A stretch of 64,000 bases of DNA from Acuticoccus sp. MNP-M23 (GCF_031195445.1 NZ_CP133480.1:2093501-2157500); one strand, 5' to 3'. Positions 24,085 through 32,742 are shown, numbered from the stretch's first letter. Notes: generated by a model from the letters alone, not told the origin. A program made the numbers and translations.

Positions 24085-25062
24085 TTACTGCTTCTGGACT
24101 TCGTCTTTGATGTCGGCCCAGATGACCTTGTATTCGCCTTCCTGCTTCTGCAGCATCGCGGCGTAGTCATCGCCGGAGATGAAGTCGATGTTGAAGGCGC
24201 GGTCTGCGGCGGCCTTCTGGAAGTCGGGGTTGTCGACCACGCGCTGCATTGCGTCGATCATCTGCTGGCGCGCTTCGGCGGGGAAGCCGGCGGGGCCGGA
24301 GTAGCCGCGCGAGGACCCTGCAACGAGGTCGTAGCCGAGTTCCTTGGCGGTCGGCACGTCGGGCAGGTCCGGGATGCGCTCTTCGGCGAACACCGCGAGC
24401 GCCTTCAGGTTGCCTTCCTTGATCTGCGGGAAAGACACGCCGACGTTGGTGAAGCTGGCGTCGATCTTGCCGCCCATGGCCGCCGTCCACGACGGGCCGT
24501 CACCCTGGAACGGGACCTTCTGAAGCTTCACGCCGGCCTGTCGCTCGAACTGGACCGAAGTGAAATAGTCGTCGCCGCCCACGCCGGAGTTGCCGACGGT
24601 CACAGTGCTCGGGTTCGCCTTCGCGGCCTCCACAAAGTCCTCGAAGGTGTTGAACGGGCTGTCGGCAGACACGACGGCAATGCCGGGGTCGGTCACGATA
24701 TTGGCGATGGGCGTGATTTCGCTGATGTTGTAGGTGATCGCCGGATTCATGATGTAGTTGGTCGTCAGCATCGGGGTGTTGGTGATGCTGATGGTCGCGC
24801 CGTCCGCCTTAGTCTGCTTGGCAAGGCGGGTCCACGCAATCGCGCCGGTGGCGCCGGGGATGTACTCGTTGACGAAGTTGACGCCAAGCTCTTCGGCGAG
24901 GAACGGCTGGACGAGCTGTGCCAGCGCATCGGAGCCGCCGCCCGCCTTGAAGCCCTGCATGACTTTCACGTCGCTGGCCGGGTATTCCTGCGCGGACGCC
25001 GGGGTGAATGCGGTGGTGCCAAGTGCCGCGGCAAGGGCGAGCGCCATCATCGGGGTCTTCAT
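24085..25062 (-). CDS. TTT substrate-binding protein, TctC / Bug family (system B)
   Basis: This 325-aa exported protein has a signal peptide (residues 1-25, cleavage likely after ASA) and a Bug-type N-lobe. The ligand loop reads VKVMQGFKAGGGSD, not the usual IVPFAAGGGTD, so the ligand may differ from those of systems A and C. CTGGAGGATTCCCAC precedes the ATG at 25062, which fixes the start; upstream in-frame codons are ignored. It is the first gene of the system B operon and is divergent from the IlvD/Edd dehydratase gene, which suggests that the imported ligand is a sugar acid or hydroxy acid that the dehydratase uses. Confidence 0.94.
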   Translation of the reverse strand: MKTPMMALALAAALGTTAFTPASAQEYPASDVKVMQGFKAGGGSDALAQLVQPFLAEELGVNFVNEYIPGATGAIAWTRLAKQTKADGATISITNTPMLTTNYIMNPAITYNISEITPIANIVTDPGIAVVSADSPFNTFEDFVEAAKANPSTVTVGNSGVGGDDYFTSVQFERQAGVKLQKVPFQGDGPSWTAAMGGKIDASFTNVGVSFPQIKEGNLKALAVFAEERIPDLPDVPTAKELGYDLVAGSSRGYSGPAGFPAEARQQMIDAMQRVVDNPDFQKAAADRAFNIDFISGDDYAAMLQKQEGEYKVIWADIKDEVQKQ

Positions 25063-25148
25063 GTGGGAATCCTCCAGGTTGTTTTTTGAACGCAAATTCA
25101 TCGCGCTTGGCCGGCAGGAAATACCTCAAACCGGAACCTGTCAAACAT

Positions 25149-25160
25149 ATTGTTGACAAT
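25149..25160. promoter_or_regulatory. GntR/FCD-type palindrome between system B and the IlvD gene
   Basis: ATTGT-TG-ACAAT (25149-25160) is a short near-perfect palindrome resembling the ATTGT-N2-ACAAT pattern of many FCD-type GntR sites. A TTGACA on the plus strand (25153-25158) overlaps it and another on the minus strand lies at 25144-25139, so one site could control both divergent promoters. No clear -10 boxes were identified. Confidence 0.5.
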
Positions 25161-25209
25161 CTGAAGCGTGTGTCCGTTGATGCACGTACAAAATTGGTGG
25201 GCGAAAAAG

Positions 25210-26940
25210 ATGGCTGACAGCAAAGACCGTGGATTGAAAAAAGGCCTTACGAGCTATGGCGATTCGGCGTTCTCGCTGTTTCTGCGCAAGGCCTTCATCA
25301 AGGGCATGGGCTATTCCGACGATGCGCTGGATCGTCCCATCGTGGGCGTGGTCGACACGTTTTCCGCCTACAACGCCTGCCACGCCAACGTGCCGGACCT
25401 TGTGGAAGCCGTGAAGCGCGGCGTGATGCTGGCCGGCGCGCTCCCCGTGCCGTTCCCGACCATCTCGATCCACGAGAGCTTCGCGTATCCAACGTCGATG
25501 TTCACGCGCAACCTCATGTCGATGGACACCGAGGAGATGATCCGCGCCCAGCCGATGGACGCTGTGGTGATGATCGGCGGCTGCGACAAGACCGTGCCGG
25601 CCCAGCTGATGGGGGCGGCCAGCGCCAACGTGCCGGCAATCCAGCTCGTCACCGGGCCGATGATGACCGGCAGCCACCGCGGCGAGCGCGTTGGCGCCTG
25701 CACCGATTGCCGGCGCTTCTGGGCGAAGTTTCGCGCCGGCGAGATCGACGCTGAGGAGACCGACGCGGTCAACAACCAGCTCGTCCCCGGTGGCGGCACC
25801 TGCGGCGTGATGGGGACGGCCTCCACCATGGCGCTCGTCACCGAGGCGCTGGGGATGATGGCCCCCGGCGGCGCGACGCCCCCGGCGGTGACGGCGGACC
25901 GCCGCCGCATTGCCGAACTCAGCGGCAAGCTCGCCGTCGAGATGGCGGCCAGCAACCTCACGCCAGACAAGATCATGACCAAGGAGGCATTCGAGAACGC
26001 GCTGACCGTGCTCCTGGCCACAGGCGGGTCCACCAACGGCATCGTCCACCTTGCCGCCATCGCCGGCCGCGCCGGGCTGACGCTCGACCTCGATGCGTTC
26101 GACGCCATGGGCCGCAACATCCCGGTGCTGGTGGACCTCAAGCCGTCCGGCCAGCACTACATGGAGGACCTGCACCGCGCGGGCGGCCTCCCCACAATCC
26201 TGCGCGAGCTGAAGGGCCACCTCCACCTCGATTGCATGACGGTGACGGGGAAGACGCTTGGCGAGAACATCGACGACGCGCCCGGCGGCTGGACGCAGGA
26301 CATCGTGTCGAGCGTGTCCGATCCGCTGTTCCCCGAAGGCGGGATGGCCGTGCTTCGCGGCAACCTTGCGCCCGGCGGCGCCATCGTGAAGCAGTCGGCG
26401 GCCAGCCCCAGGCTGATGACCCACCGCGGCCGCGCCGTGGTGTTTGCGTCCGTCGCGGACATGGGCGCACGGGTCGACGACCCGGACCTCGACGTGACCG
26501 AAGACGATATTCTGGTCCTTCAGAATGCCGGCCCCAAGGGTGCACCGGGGATGCCCGAGGCCGGCTACATGCCGATCCCGAAAAAGATTGCGGCCACCGG
26601 CGTGAAGGACATGGTCCGCATTTCCGACGCGCGGATGAGCGGCACGGCGTCCGGCACCATCGTCCTGCACGTGACGCCGGAGTCGGCCGAGGGCGGGCCG
26701 CTGGGCCTGGTGAAGACCGGCGACATCATCGCGCTCGACGTGCCGAAGCGCACGCTCACGCTGGAAGTTCCCGAGGCGGAGCTGGCTGAGCGGGCAAAGG
26801 CGTTCAGGGCGCCGGTCCACGACGGGTCCGAGCGGGGCTACAAGAAGCTGTTCATGGACACTGTCACGCAGGCTGACGAGGGCTGCGACTTTACCTTCCT
26901 GATCCCGGAAAAGACCGGCTCGGTGCCCGGCGCGAAATAG
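25210..26940 (+). CDS. IlvD/Edd-family dehydratase (sugar-acid or dihydroxy-acid dehydratase)
   Basis: This 576-aa Fe-S dehydratase removes water from a 2,3-dihydroxy acid to give a 2-keto-3-deoxy acid. Iron-sulphur cysteines are visible in NACHANVP, GGCDKTVPAQ and GACTDCRRFW, and the ATGGSTNGIVHLAAIA motif is intact. Length and the spacing of FTRNLMSMDTEEM fit the [2Fe-2S] sugar-acid branch (arabinonate, xylonate, gluconate type) as well as DHAD. Being divergent from TTT system B under a shared operator, a catabolic sugar-acid role is likelier than branched-chain amino acid synthesis. I chose the ATG at 25210, where the family sequence begins; an ATG about 14 codons upstream exists. The substrate is unproven. 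Confidence 0.9.
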   Translation: MADSKDRGLKKGLTSYGDSAFSLFLRKAFIKGMGYSDDALDRPIVGVVDTFSAYNACHANVPDLVEAVKRGVMLAGALPVPFPTISIHESFAYPTSMFTRNLMSMDTEEMIRAQPMDAVVMIGGCDKTVPAQLMGAASANVPAIQLVTGPMMTGSHRGERVGACTDCRRFWAKFRAGEIDAEETDAVNNQLVPGGGTCGVMGTASTMALVTEALGMMAPGGATPPAVTADRRRIAELSGKLAVEMAASNLTPDKIMTKEAFENALTVLLATGGSTNGIVHLAAIAGRAGLTLDLDAFDAMGRNIPVLVDLKPSGQHYMEDLHRAGGLPTILRELKGHLHLDCMTVTGKTLGENIDDAPGGWTQDIVSSVSDPLFPEGGMAVLRGNLAPGGAIVKQSAASPRLMTHRGRAVVFASVADMGARVDDPDLDVTEDDILVLQNAGPKGAPGMPEAGYMPIPKKIAATGVKDMVRISDARMSGTASGTIVLHVTPESAEGGPLGLVKTGDIIALDVPKRTLTLEVPEAELAERAKAFRAPVHDGSERGYKKLFMDTVTQADEGCDFTFLIPEKTGSVPGAK

Positions 26941-26947
26941 GCGCCGC

Positions 26948-27643
26948 TCAGGCCTCGTCGGCTTCCAGCATGTGCGGGGGCGGGCGCATCAGCGACCCGT
27001 CCTTGGTCGTGCCGGCGCGGCGGAAACGGACGATGGCGGCCGACAGGTGGCACTTGATTGCCGCGGTCGCCCACTCCGCGTTGCGCGCGCGCAGCGCCGA
27101 GATGATCTCGGTGTGCTGGCGGATGCTCTCGTCCATGTCGTCGTCGGTGTAGATGTAGAAGCCGCCGATCACGAGCGGATATTCCAGCAGGCTCGAACCG
27201 AACGTGCGCAGGTGCGCGCTGCCGCAATCTTCATAGATCGCGAGGTGGAAGGCGTAGTTGGCTTTGTGGATGATTTCGAGCCGGTCTTGCGCCGTTGAGC
27301 GGGCGGCAGCGGCCATCTCCTCGTTCAGCCGGTGCATCCGCTCGAACGTCTCGTCGCTGGCGTTGCGGGTGGACAGCGCTGCGCCGTAGCCCTCCAGCAG
27401 GATGCGCAGGTTGAAGATGTCTTCCGCATCCTCGATCCGCCACGGCGTCACGATCGCGCCGCGCTTGGCGGCGGGCTCCAGAAGGCCCTCGGCAATCAGG
27501 CGCTGGATGGCGGCGCGGACGGGGGTGCGGCTGACGTCGAGGTCGGCGGCGACGCTCTCTTCCTTCAGCTGTGCGCCGGGGTCGTAGTAGCCCGCCATCA
27601 GCCGTCGCCGCAGGACCAGATGCACCTTGTCGCTGACATTCAT
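26948..27643 (-). CDS. GntR-family transcriptional regulator, FCD type (system C)
   Basis: This 231-aa protein has a winged helix (GAQLKEESVAADLDVSRTPV, then RAAIQRLIAEGLLEPAAKRG) and an FCD domain with the conserved metal-site pattern (NYAFHLAIYEDCGS). I start at the ATG at 27643, where the GntR domain begins; the frame is open to 27700. It is about 100 bases downstream of TTT system C on the same strand, and its stop is seven bases from that of the convergent dehydratase gene. It likely controls system C, but no operator is evident in the gap upstream of it. Confidence 0.9.
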   Translation of the reverse strand: MNVSDKVHLVLRRRLMAGYYDPGAQLKEESVAADLDVSRTPVRAAIQRLIAEGLLEPAAKRGAIVTPWRIEDAEDIFNLRILLEGYGAALSTRNASDETFERMHRLNEEMAAAARSTAQDRLEIIHKANYAFHLAIYEDCGSAHLRTFGSSLLEYPLVIGGFYIYTDDDMDESIRQHTEIISALRARNAEWATAAIKCHLSAAIVRFRRAGTTKDGSLMRPPPHMLEADEA

Positions 27644-27742
27644 TGCGCGTTTCTCAGGTCCTGCTGATTGCCGGTCGGGCGTCGGGGCGCCAATGCCCAT
27701 TCTAGCCGCAACCTGGCGCGGGCGCGCAAGGCGCCCGGCCCA

Positions 27743-29251
27743 TCACGCGGCGCCGGGGGCAGGCGGCGCCTTTTTTGCGCGCAGGCGGCGCCAGAGCGGG
27801 GTCAGAAGCGTCAGGACGATCAGCGCCACCAGCACCCACGAGATCGGGCTGGCCACAAGATACGTGGCATCGCCGCGGGAGATCAGCAGCGCGCGGCGCA
27901 GCGATTCCTCCGCCATCGGCCCAAGGATCACGGCCAGGACCGCCGGTGCCGTGGGGATCGACAGCCGCTCCATGATGAAGCCGAGGAGGCCGAAGCCCAG
28001 CATCATCCACACCTCGAACATGGAGTTGTGAACCGCGTAGACGCCCACCGTGGTCAGCGCCAGGATCATCGGCCCCAGAAGGCGCGGCGGCAGGCGCAGC
28101 ACGTTGATGAACGCGCGGGCGCCGAGCTTGCCGATGATATACATCAGCGCCGCCGTGACGAGCATGGTCAGCATGAAGCCATAGACGGTGTCGGCGTTGT
28201 CGCGGAAGAGCTCGGGGCCGGGGCGGAGACCATGGACCAGCAGCGCGCCGAGAATGACGGCGGCCACCGCGTTGCCGGGAACGCCGAGCGTCAGCGCCGG
28301 GATCAGCGTTGCGCCGGTGTCGGCGTTGTTGGCGCATTCGGGGGCTGCGAGGCCCTCGGGCATGCCCTTGCCGTAGTTGGGCTTGTCCTTCTCCGGCGTC
28401 GCGCGGCGCTGTTCGTTCCAGGCGAGGATTGCCGCAATATTGCCGCCCAGCGCCGGGATGAGGCCGATCACGAGGCCGATGACGGACGAGCGGATCCACA
28501 CCGGGATCAGCGTGCGCCAGCGGAATTTCTCGCGCTTGCCGCCCAGCTCCAGGTTGCCCTTGGCCACTGCATTGCCGTCCAGCATCAGCTCCAGCGCCGG
28601 CGGGATTGCATAAAGGCCGGTGAGAAGGACGATGATGTCGACGCCGCTCAGAAGGTCGAGCTGGTTGAAGGTGAACCGCTCCGTGCCGGTGAGGCCGTCA
28701 ATCCCGACCATGCCGAGGATGAGGCCGAGGCAGGCGGAGAGAAAGCCCTTGGCCGGGTTGTCCGCCAGAAGCACCGAGATTGTGGTGAGGCCGAACAGGG
28801 CAAGCCAGAAATAGTCCGCCGGGCTGAACTGCAAGGCGACCGCGGCCAGCGGCGGCGCCAGAAAGAGGAGCGCCAGCGCGCTGACGGCGCTGCCGATGGA
28901 CGAGGACGTCAGCGAGATGTCGAGTGCGAGGCGCGCGCGGCCCTGCTTGGCCATCTCGTGCCCGTCGAACACGGTTGCGATGCCGGCGGGGGTGCCTGGA
29001 ATGCGCAGGAGGATCGCGGGGATCGAGCCACCGTACATGGCACCGTTGTAGATGCCGGCGATCATGCCGAGCGCCACCAGCGGCGACATGGAGAAGGTGA
29101 GCGGGATCAGGACCGCAATGCCCATGGTGGCCGACAGGCCGGGCAGGGCGCCGACCGCGATGCCGACCGCGGTGCCGACCACCATCGCCAGCATCACGGC
29201 GGGGTCGAGGAGCTGGGGCGCTGCGGAAATGATGGGGCCGAAGAGATCCAT
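27743..29251 (-). CDS. TTT transporter large permease, TctA family (system C)
   Basis: This 502-aa protein has about 12 transmembrane segments. The TctA repeats are GALPGLSATMGIAVLIPLTF and GLIPALGGNIAAILAWNEQR; in the second the usual Pro-Gly is Pro-Ala. GGAGCC precedes the ATG at 29251, which lies two bases after the tctB stop, so the two subunits are translated together. Conserved glycines in RIPGTPAGIATVFDGHEMA mark the substrate pathway. Confidence 0.95.
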   Translation of the reverse strand: MDLFGPIISAAPQLLDPAVMLAMVVGTAVGIAVGALPGLSATMGIAVLIPLTFSMSPLVALGMIAGIYNGAMYGGSIPAILLRIPGTPAGIATVFDGHEMAKQGRARLALDISLTSSSIGSAVSALALLFLAPPLAAVALQFSPADYFWLALFGLTTISVLLADNPAKGFLSACLGLILGMVGIDGLTGTERFTFNQLDLLSGVDIIVLLTGLYAIPPALELMLDGNAVAKGNLELGGKREKFRWRTLIPVWIRSSVIGLVIGLIPALGGNIAAILAWNEQRRATPEKDKPNYGKGMPEGLAAPECANNADTGATLIPALTLGVPGNAVAAVILGALLVHGLRPGPELFRDNADTVYGFMLTMLVTAALMYIIGKLGARAFINVLRLPPRLLGPMILALTTVGVYAVHNSMFEVWMMLGFGLLGFIMERLSIPTAPAVLAVILGPMAEESLRRALLISRGDATYLVASPISWVLVALIVLTLLTPLWRRLRAKKAPPAPGAA

Positions 29252-29253
29252 CG

Positions 29254-29712
29254 TCAGGCTCCGATCATTTCGAGAAGGGTCTCGGGCGGCAGCGGCACCG
29301 ACAGGAGCAGCCGGAACACGCCATAAAGGACGACGCAGAAGCCGATGGTGGTGAGAAGCGTGACGCGGTAATTGCGGTAGCCGATGGCGGTGGACAGCAG
29401 CGGCACCATCACGATGGTGGCGGTGAAATAGCCGAAGTGCGCAATTGCGAACACGTAGCCCGCCGCGATGGCGACAATGGCGACGAAACGCACCAGCACC
29501 GGCGCCGGGACGTTCAGCGTGCCGCTGGTGCCGCGCGCAAGGCCAAGCACGGACTGCGCCATCCAGACGACGCCGAGCGCCGTGGCAAGGCCGGTGACCG
29601 CGACGGGCATGTAGGCCGATGCCCCGCGATAGCTGGAGGCTTCAAAGATGCCGGCGGCCGCCACGAGCGTGACGACGAGCGCGGCGAAGAGTTCGATGGC
29701 ACCCTTGGGCAT
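29254..29712 (-). CDS. TTT transporter small permease, TctB family (system C)
   Basis: This 152-aa protein has four hydrophobic spans (ELFAALVVTLVAAAGIFEAS, MPVAVTGLATALGVVWMA, FVAIVAIAAGYVFAIAHF and a C-terminal span), as in TctB. GGGAGCAAGCG precedes the ATG at 29712. It is separated from tctC by a strong hairpin (29755-29780) and from tctA by two bases. Confidence 0.9.
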   Translation of the reverse strand: MPKGAIELFAALVVTLVAAAGIFEASSYRGASAYMPVAVTGLATALGVVWMAQSVLGLARGTSGTLNVPAPVLVRFVAIVAIAAGYVFAIAHFGYFTATIVMVPLLSTAIGYRNYRVTLLTTIGFCVVLYGVFRLLLSVPLPPETLLEMIGA

Positions 29713-29754
29713 CGCTTGCTCCCGACCAGACTGACTGTTGTTTTTGAGAAAGGA

Positions 29755-29780
29755 GCGGGGCCGGGCGTTGCCGGCCCCGC
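29755..29780 (-). other. GC-rich intercistronic hairpin between tctC and tctB (system C)
   Basis: GCGGGGCCGG (29755-29764) pairs perfectly with CCGGCCCCGC (29771-29780) around a six-base loop. It lies immediately after the stop codon of the binding-protein gene. Its place matches the hairpin at 24042-24065 in system B. Transcript protection or partial attenuation, favouring the binding protein over the permeases, is the likely effect. Confidence 0.55.
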
Positions 29781-29787
29781 AGCAGTC

Positions 29788-30753
29788 CTACTGCTTGACC
29801 CAGGGCTCTTCGGCCCAAAGGGTTTTCAGCGTCTCGTCGAGCGCTTCGAGGTGCGCGCGGAAGGCCTTGCTGTCCTGGAAGGCGAGGGCGAGGTCCTGCT
29901 TCTTCGCGGCTTCCTGGAACTCGGGGTTCTTCACGGCACGGTCGACAGCGTCGGACAGGGTCTTCTCGACTTCGGCGGACACGCCGGCGGGCGCTGCGAT
30001 GCCCCGGTCGGAACCCATGATCACGTCGAAACCCTGCTCCTTGAAGGTCGGCACGTCAGCAGCGCCGTCCCAGCGTTCCTCAGCCATCTGGCCGAGGATG
30101 ACGAGGTTGCCTTCCTTGGCGTCGGCCACGGTCTCGGAGATGTTCATGGAGGCCATCATGATGTGGCCGCCCAGCACTGCGGCACGCACGTCGACGTTGC
30201 CGGAGAACGGGATGTGGGACAGCTCAACGCCGGTCAGTCGCTCGAAGCGGAGAGCGGCGAGGTGGTCGTCGGAGCCGATGCCGGTGGTGCCGTAGGTGAC
30301 TTCGCCCGGATTTTCCTTGGCGTAGGCAACCAGCTCGTCGAGGTTGGTGATGCCTTCGTCCGGACGCACGCTGAACGCGCCGGGGTCGTAAACGATGTCG
30401 GCGATGGGCGCGAAGCTCGACAGGTCGTAGCGGGCCTTCCGGGCGATCGGGATCGACAGAAGGTTCGGCGTGTTGATGAAGCCGATGGTGTAGCCGTCGG
30501 GCTCGGCCTGGCTGAGCGCGGTGAAGCCGACCTCGCCGCCGGCGCCCGGCCGGTTGAGCACCGTGATGGTGGCGCCGCCCAGTTCCTTCTCGATGAAGGG
30601 GACCAGCGTGCGTGCTGCGATGTCGGTACCGCCGCCGGCAGTGTAGGCGACGATCATGGTGATCGGACGCTCGGGATATTCGGCGAACGCGGGGGCGACG
30701 CCGACCGACGTCGCCAGCATGAGACTGGCAACGGCCAGGGTCTTCTTATTCAT
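29788..30753 (-). CDS. TTT substrate-binding protein, TctC / Bug family (system C)
   Basis: This 321-aa protein has a signal peptide (residues 1-24, cleavage likely after AFA) followed by EYPERPITMIVAYTAGGGTD, the Bug ligand-loop signature. GGGAGGATCT directly precedes the ATG at 30753, fixing the start. It opens the system C operon (tctC, tctB, tctA, then a GntR gene). The divergent operon at 31103 encodes two hydroxyacid dehydrogenases and an RraA-type protein, so a hydroxy acid is a reasonable guess for the ligand. Confidence 0.95.
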   Translation of the reverse strand: MNKKTLAVASLMLATSVGVAPAFAEYPERPITMIVAYTAGGGTDIAARTLVPFIEKELGGATITVLNRPGAGGEVGFTALSQAEPDGYTIGFINTPNLLSIPIARKARYDLSSFAPIADIVYDPGAFSVRPDEGITNLDELVAYAKENPGEVTYGTTGIGSDDHLAALRFERLTGVELSHIPFSGNVDVRAAVLGGHIMMASMNISETVADAKEGNLVILGQMAEERWDGAADVPTFKEQGFDVIMGSDRGIAAPAGVSAEVEKTLSDAVDRAVKNPEFQEAAKKQDLALAFQDSKAFRAHLEALDETLKTLWAEEPWVKQ

Positions 30754-31102
30754 AGATCCTCCCAATGGTGGGTTTTCCGCGCGGCCCCTGTAGAGCCACT
30801 TTGGACACGAATGCTGTACAGGAATGCCTCGTACCCGGTAAAGGGGGTTGACGGCCGTTTGCGCGATAAATCCAAGCAGGCCGGTCACAATAAGCACTAT
30901 ATTTGATGAATTTCTGTGCGTTCAGTGCTGCCTTGCGCAGTGCGATTTTTTGTGGTCCAGACGTTTCTGTATTTTTTGTGTACCTTTTGCGCGGTGTGAG
31001 CGGCGGTGCGTTGAACCGGGCATTTGCTTCAATGCAACGTTGTGGCGCAGGTGCCGCCCAGCCCGCCGGGTGTTCCGCCACAAGGTCTTCCGGAGTGAGC
31101 CG
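30754..31102. promoter_or_regulatory. Divergent intergenic region between system C and hydroxyacid dehydrogenase operon
   Basis: This 349-base stretch separates divergent operons and must hold both promoters. A TGTACA palindrome (30815-30820) lies within GAATGC-tGTAC (30809-30819), and a similar GAATGC...GTAC pattern follows at 30822-30834, so a repeated regulator site is possible. Bases about 30890-30990 are AT-rich. I could not assign a confident -35/-10 pair, and no coding frame with good codon use was seen. Confidence 0.4.
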
Positions 31103-32065
31103 ATGACTGAAACATGCCGCCCCGTCGTCTGCGTCCTCGATGACATCCACCCCGCGGCACTCGCCCGGATTGCAGAGACCGCCGACCTGCGCCTGCCCGC
31201 AGATAGCGCCAACTGGCGGGAGGTGGCCGAGGGCGTGATCGTGCGCGGCACCCCCGTCACCGAAGCCGACCTGAAGGCTGCAAGACGGTTGAAGGTGGTT
31301 GGCAAGCACGGCACCGGGATCGACAACATCGACGCCGCAGCCGCTGCGCGCGAAGGCATTCAGGTGCGCCACACGCCGGGCGCCAACGCACCATCGGTGG
31401 CCGACCTTGCCGTGGGCATGGCGTTGTCACTGATCCGCAACCTTCACCGCCACACCGAAGCGTTGCGGGCCGGCACCCGGCTGAAGGGCGCGGCACGCAG
31501 CGGCTTCGAGCTTGGCGAGCTGACCTGCGGGATTGTCGGCGTCGGTGCTGTCGGCAAGCTCACCGCGCACCGCCTCGTCCACGGCTTCGGCGCCCGTGTT
31601 GTCGGCTACGACCCCCACCTTGCCGCAGATCAATGGCCGGAGGGCGTCACGCCCGTAACGTCGCTGGATGCGTTGACGGATGTGGCCGACATCGTTTTCC
31701 TGCACATGCCGCTGACCGACGAGACGCGCGGCATGTTCGGCCGGGCGCAGCTCGCGCGAATGAAGCCGGGGGCGTATCTGGTGAACTGCGCGCGCGGCTT
31801 CATCGTCGACGAGGCGGCGCTGGCCGATGCGCTGGCCACGGGCCAGCTTGCGGGCGCGGCGTCCGATGTGTTCGAGAGTGAGCCGAACTACGAGAGCCCG
31901 CTGCTTGCGGTAGAGGGCTTCATCGCGACGCCCCATGCCGGCGCGCAGACCGAGGCCAGCCTGAAACGCGTCGGCATCGCCATCGCGGACAAGGTTCTGA
32001 ACTGCCTGACGGTGCCGGCCGAGAGCCGCGCCGCCGAAGAAACCGCCAAGGAAGGAACACAATGA
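31103..32065 (+). CDS. D-isomer-specific 2-hydroxyacid dehydrogenase (NAD-dependent)
   Basis: The protein has 320 aa. The Rossmann motif is GIVGVGAVGK (about residues 145-155), and the catalytic triad of the family is present: Arg in NCARGFIVDE, Glu in FESEPNYESP and His in ATPHAGAQTEAS. The enzymes interconvert D-2-hydroxy acids and 2-oxo acids (3-phosphoglycerate, glycerate, lactate, and others). GGAGTGAG precedes the ATG at 31103. Its stop overlaps the start of the RraA-type gene as ATGA. Catabolism or formation of a 2-oxo acid in front of the RraA-type lyase is likely. Confidence 0.92.
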   Translation: MTETCRPVVCVLDDIHPAALARIAETADLRLPADSANWREVAEGVIVRGTPVTEADLKAARRLKVVGKHGTGIDNIDAAAAAREGIQVRHTPGANAPSVADLAVGMALSLIRNLHRHTEALRAGTRLKGAARSGFELGELTCGIVGVGAVGKLTAHRLVHGFGARVVGYDPHLAADQWPEGVTPVTSLDALTDVADIVFLHMPLTDETRGMFGRAQLARMKPGAYLVNCARGFIVDEAALADALATGQLAGAASDVFESEPNYESPLLAVEGFIATPHAGAQTEASLKRVGIAIADKVLNCLTVPAESRAAEETAKEGTQ

Positions 32066-32742
32066 CCGTCGGATTCCGAGTGCTGAAGCGCAAGCGCGCC
32101 GTCTCTCCCGAGCTGGTGAAGCGCTTCGCCGCGCTGCCCGTTGCCAACGTGAGCGACTCCATGTGGCGGATGCCGGCCGCCGGCGCGCGGCTGACGCGCT
32201 ACCACAAGGAAGGCGTTCGTCTTTCGGGCCCGGCGCTCACCGTGAAGACCCGTCCTGGCGACAATCTGATGGTCCACAAGGCGATCGACATGGCCGAGGC
32301 CGGCGACGTGATCGTGGTCGACGCTGGCGGCGACCTCTCCAACGCCATTCTCGGTGACATCATGACCACGATGTCGATCAAGAAGGGCATTGCCGGGTTC
32401 GTCATCAACGGCGCCATCCGCGATGCGGACGAGATCCGCGAAAGCGGCATCGGCATGTATGCCGCCGGCGTCACCCACCGTGGCCCGTACAAGGACGGGC
32501 CCGGCGAGATCAACGTGCCGGTCGCGATCGACGGGATGGTGATCGAGCCTGGCGATCTCATCATCGGCGATGGTGACGGCGTTCTCTGCGTGCCCTTCGA
32601 CGAGCTGGATGCAGTGCTGAAGGCGGGCGAGGCGAAGCTCGAAGCCGAGAAGGCCGACTTCAAGCATATTGCGGCCGGAACCATGGACCGCAGCTGGGTC
32701 GACAAGGTGCTCCTCGCCAAGAATTGCGAGATCGAGGCATGA
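32062..32742 (+). CDS. RraA-family protein (putative aldolase/decarboxylase)
   Basis: The protein has 226 aa. Its RraA-fold active-site motif is NGAIRD, with Arg120-Asp121, and the VVDAGGDLSNAILGDI segment corresponds to the metal and pyruvate-binding side of characterised HMG/CHA aldolases. The ATG at 32062 overlaps the previous stop, and its own stop overlaps the start of the FMN enzyme as ATGA. The setting between a D- and an L-type 2-hydroxyacid dehydrogenase suggests it cleaves or decarboxylates a 2-oxo acid made by one of them. Confidence 0.87.
   Translation: MTVGFRVLKRKRAVSPELVKRFAALPVANVSDSMWRMPAAGARLTRYHKEGVRLSGPALTVKTRPGDNLMVHKAIDMAEAGDVIVVDAGGDLSNAILGDIMTTMSIKKGIAGFVINGAIRDADEIRESGIGMYAAGVTHRGPYKDGPGEINVPVAIDGMVIEPGDLIIGDGDGVLCVPFDELDAVLKAGEAKLEAEKADFKHIAAGTMDRSWVDKVLLAKNCEIEA

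Noticed and set aside
25141..26820. A 559-aa minus-strand frame opposite the IlvD/Edd gene.
   Set aside because: Arg- and His-rich translation typical of antisense high-GC frames; the plus-strand gene has intact catalytic motifs.
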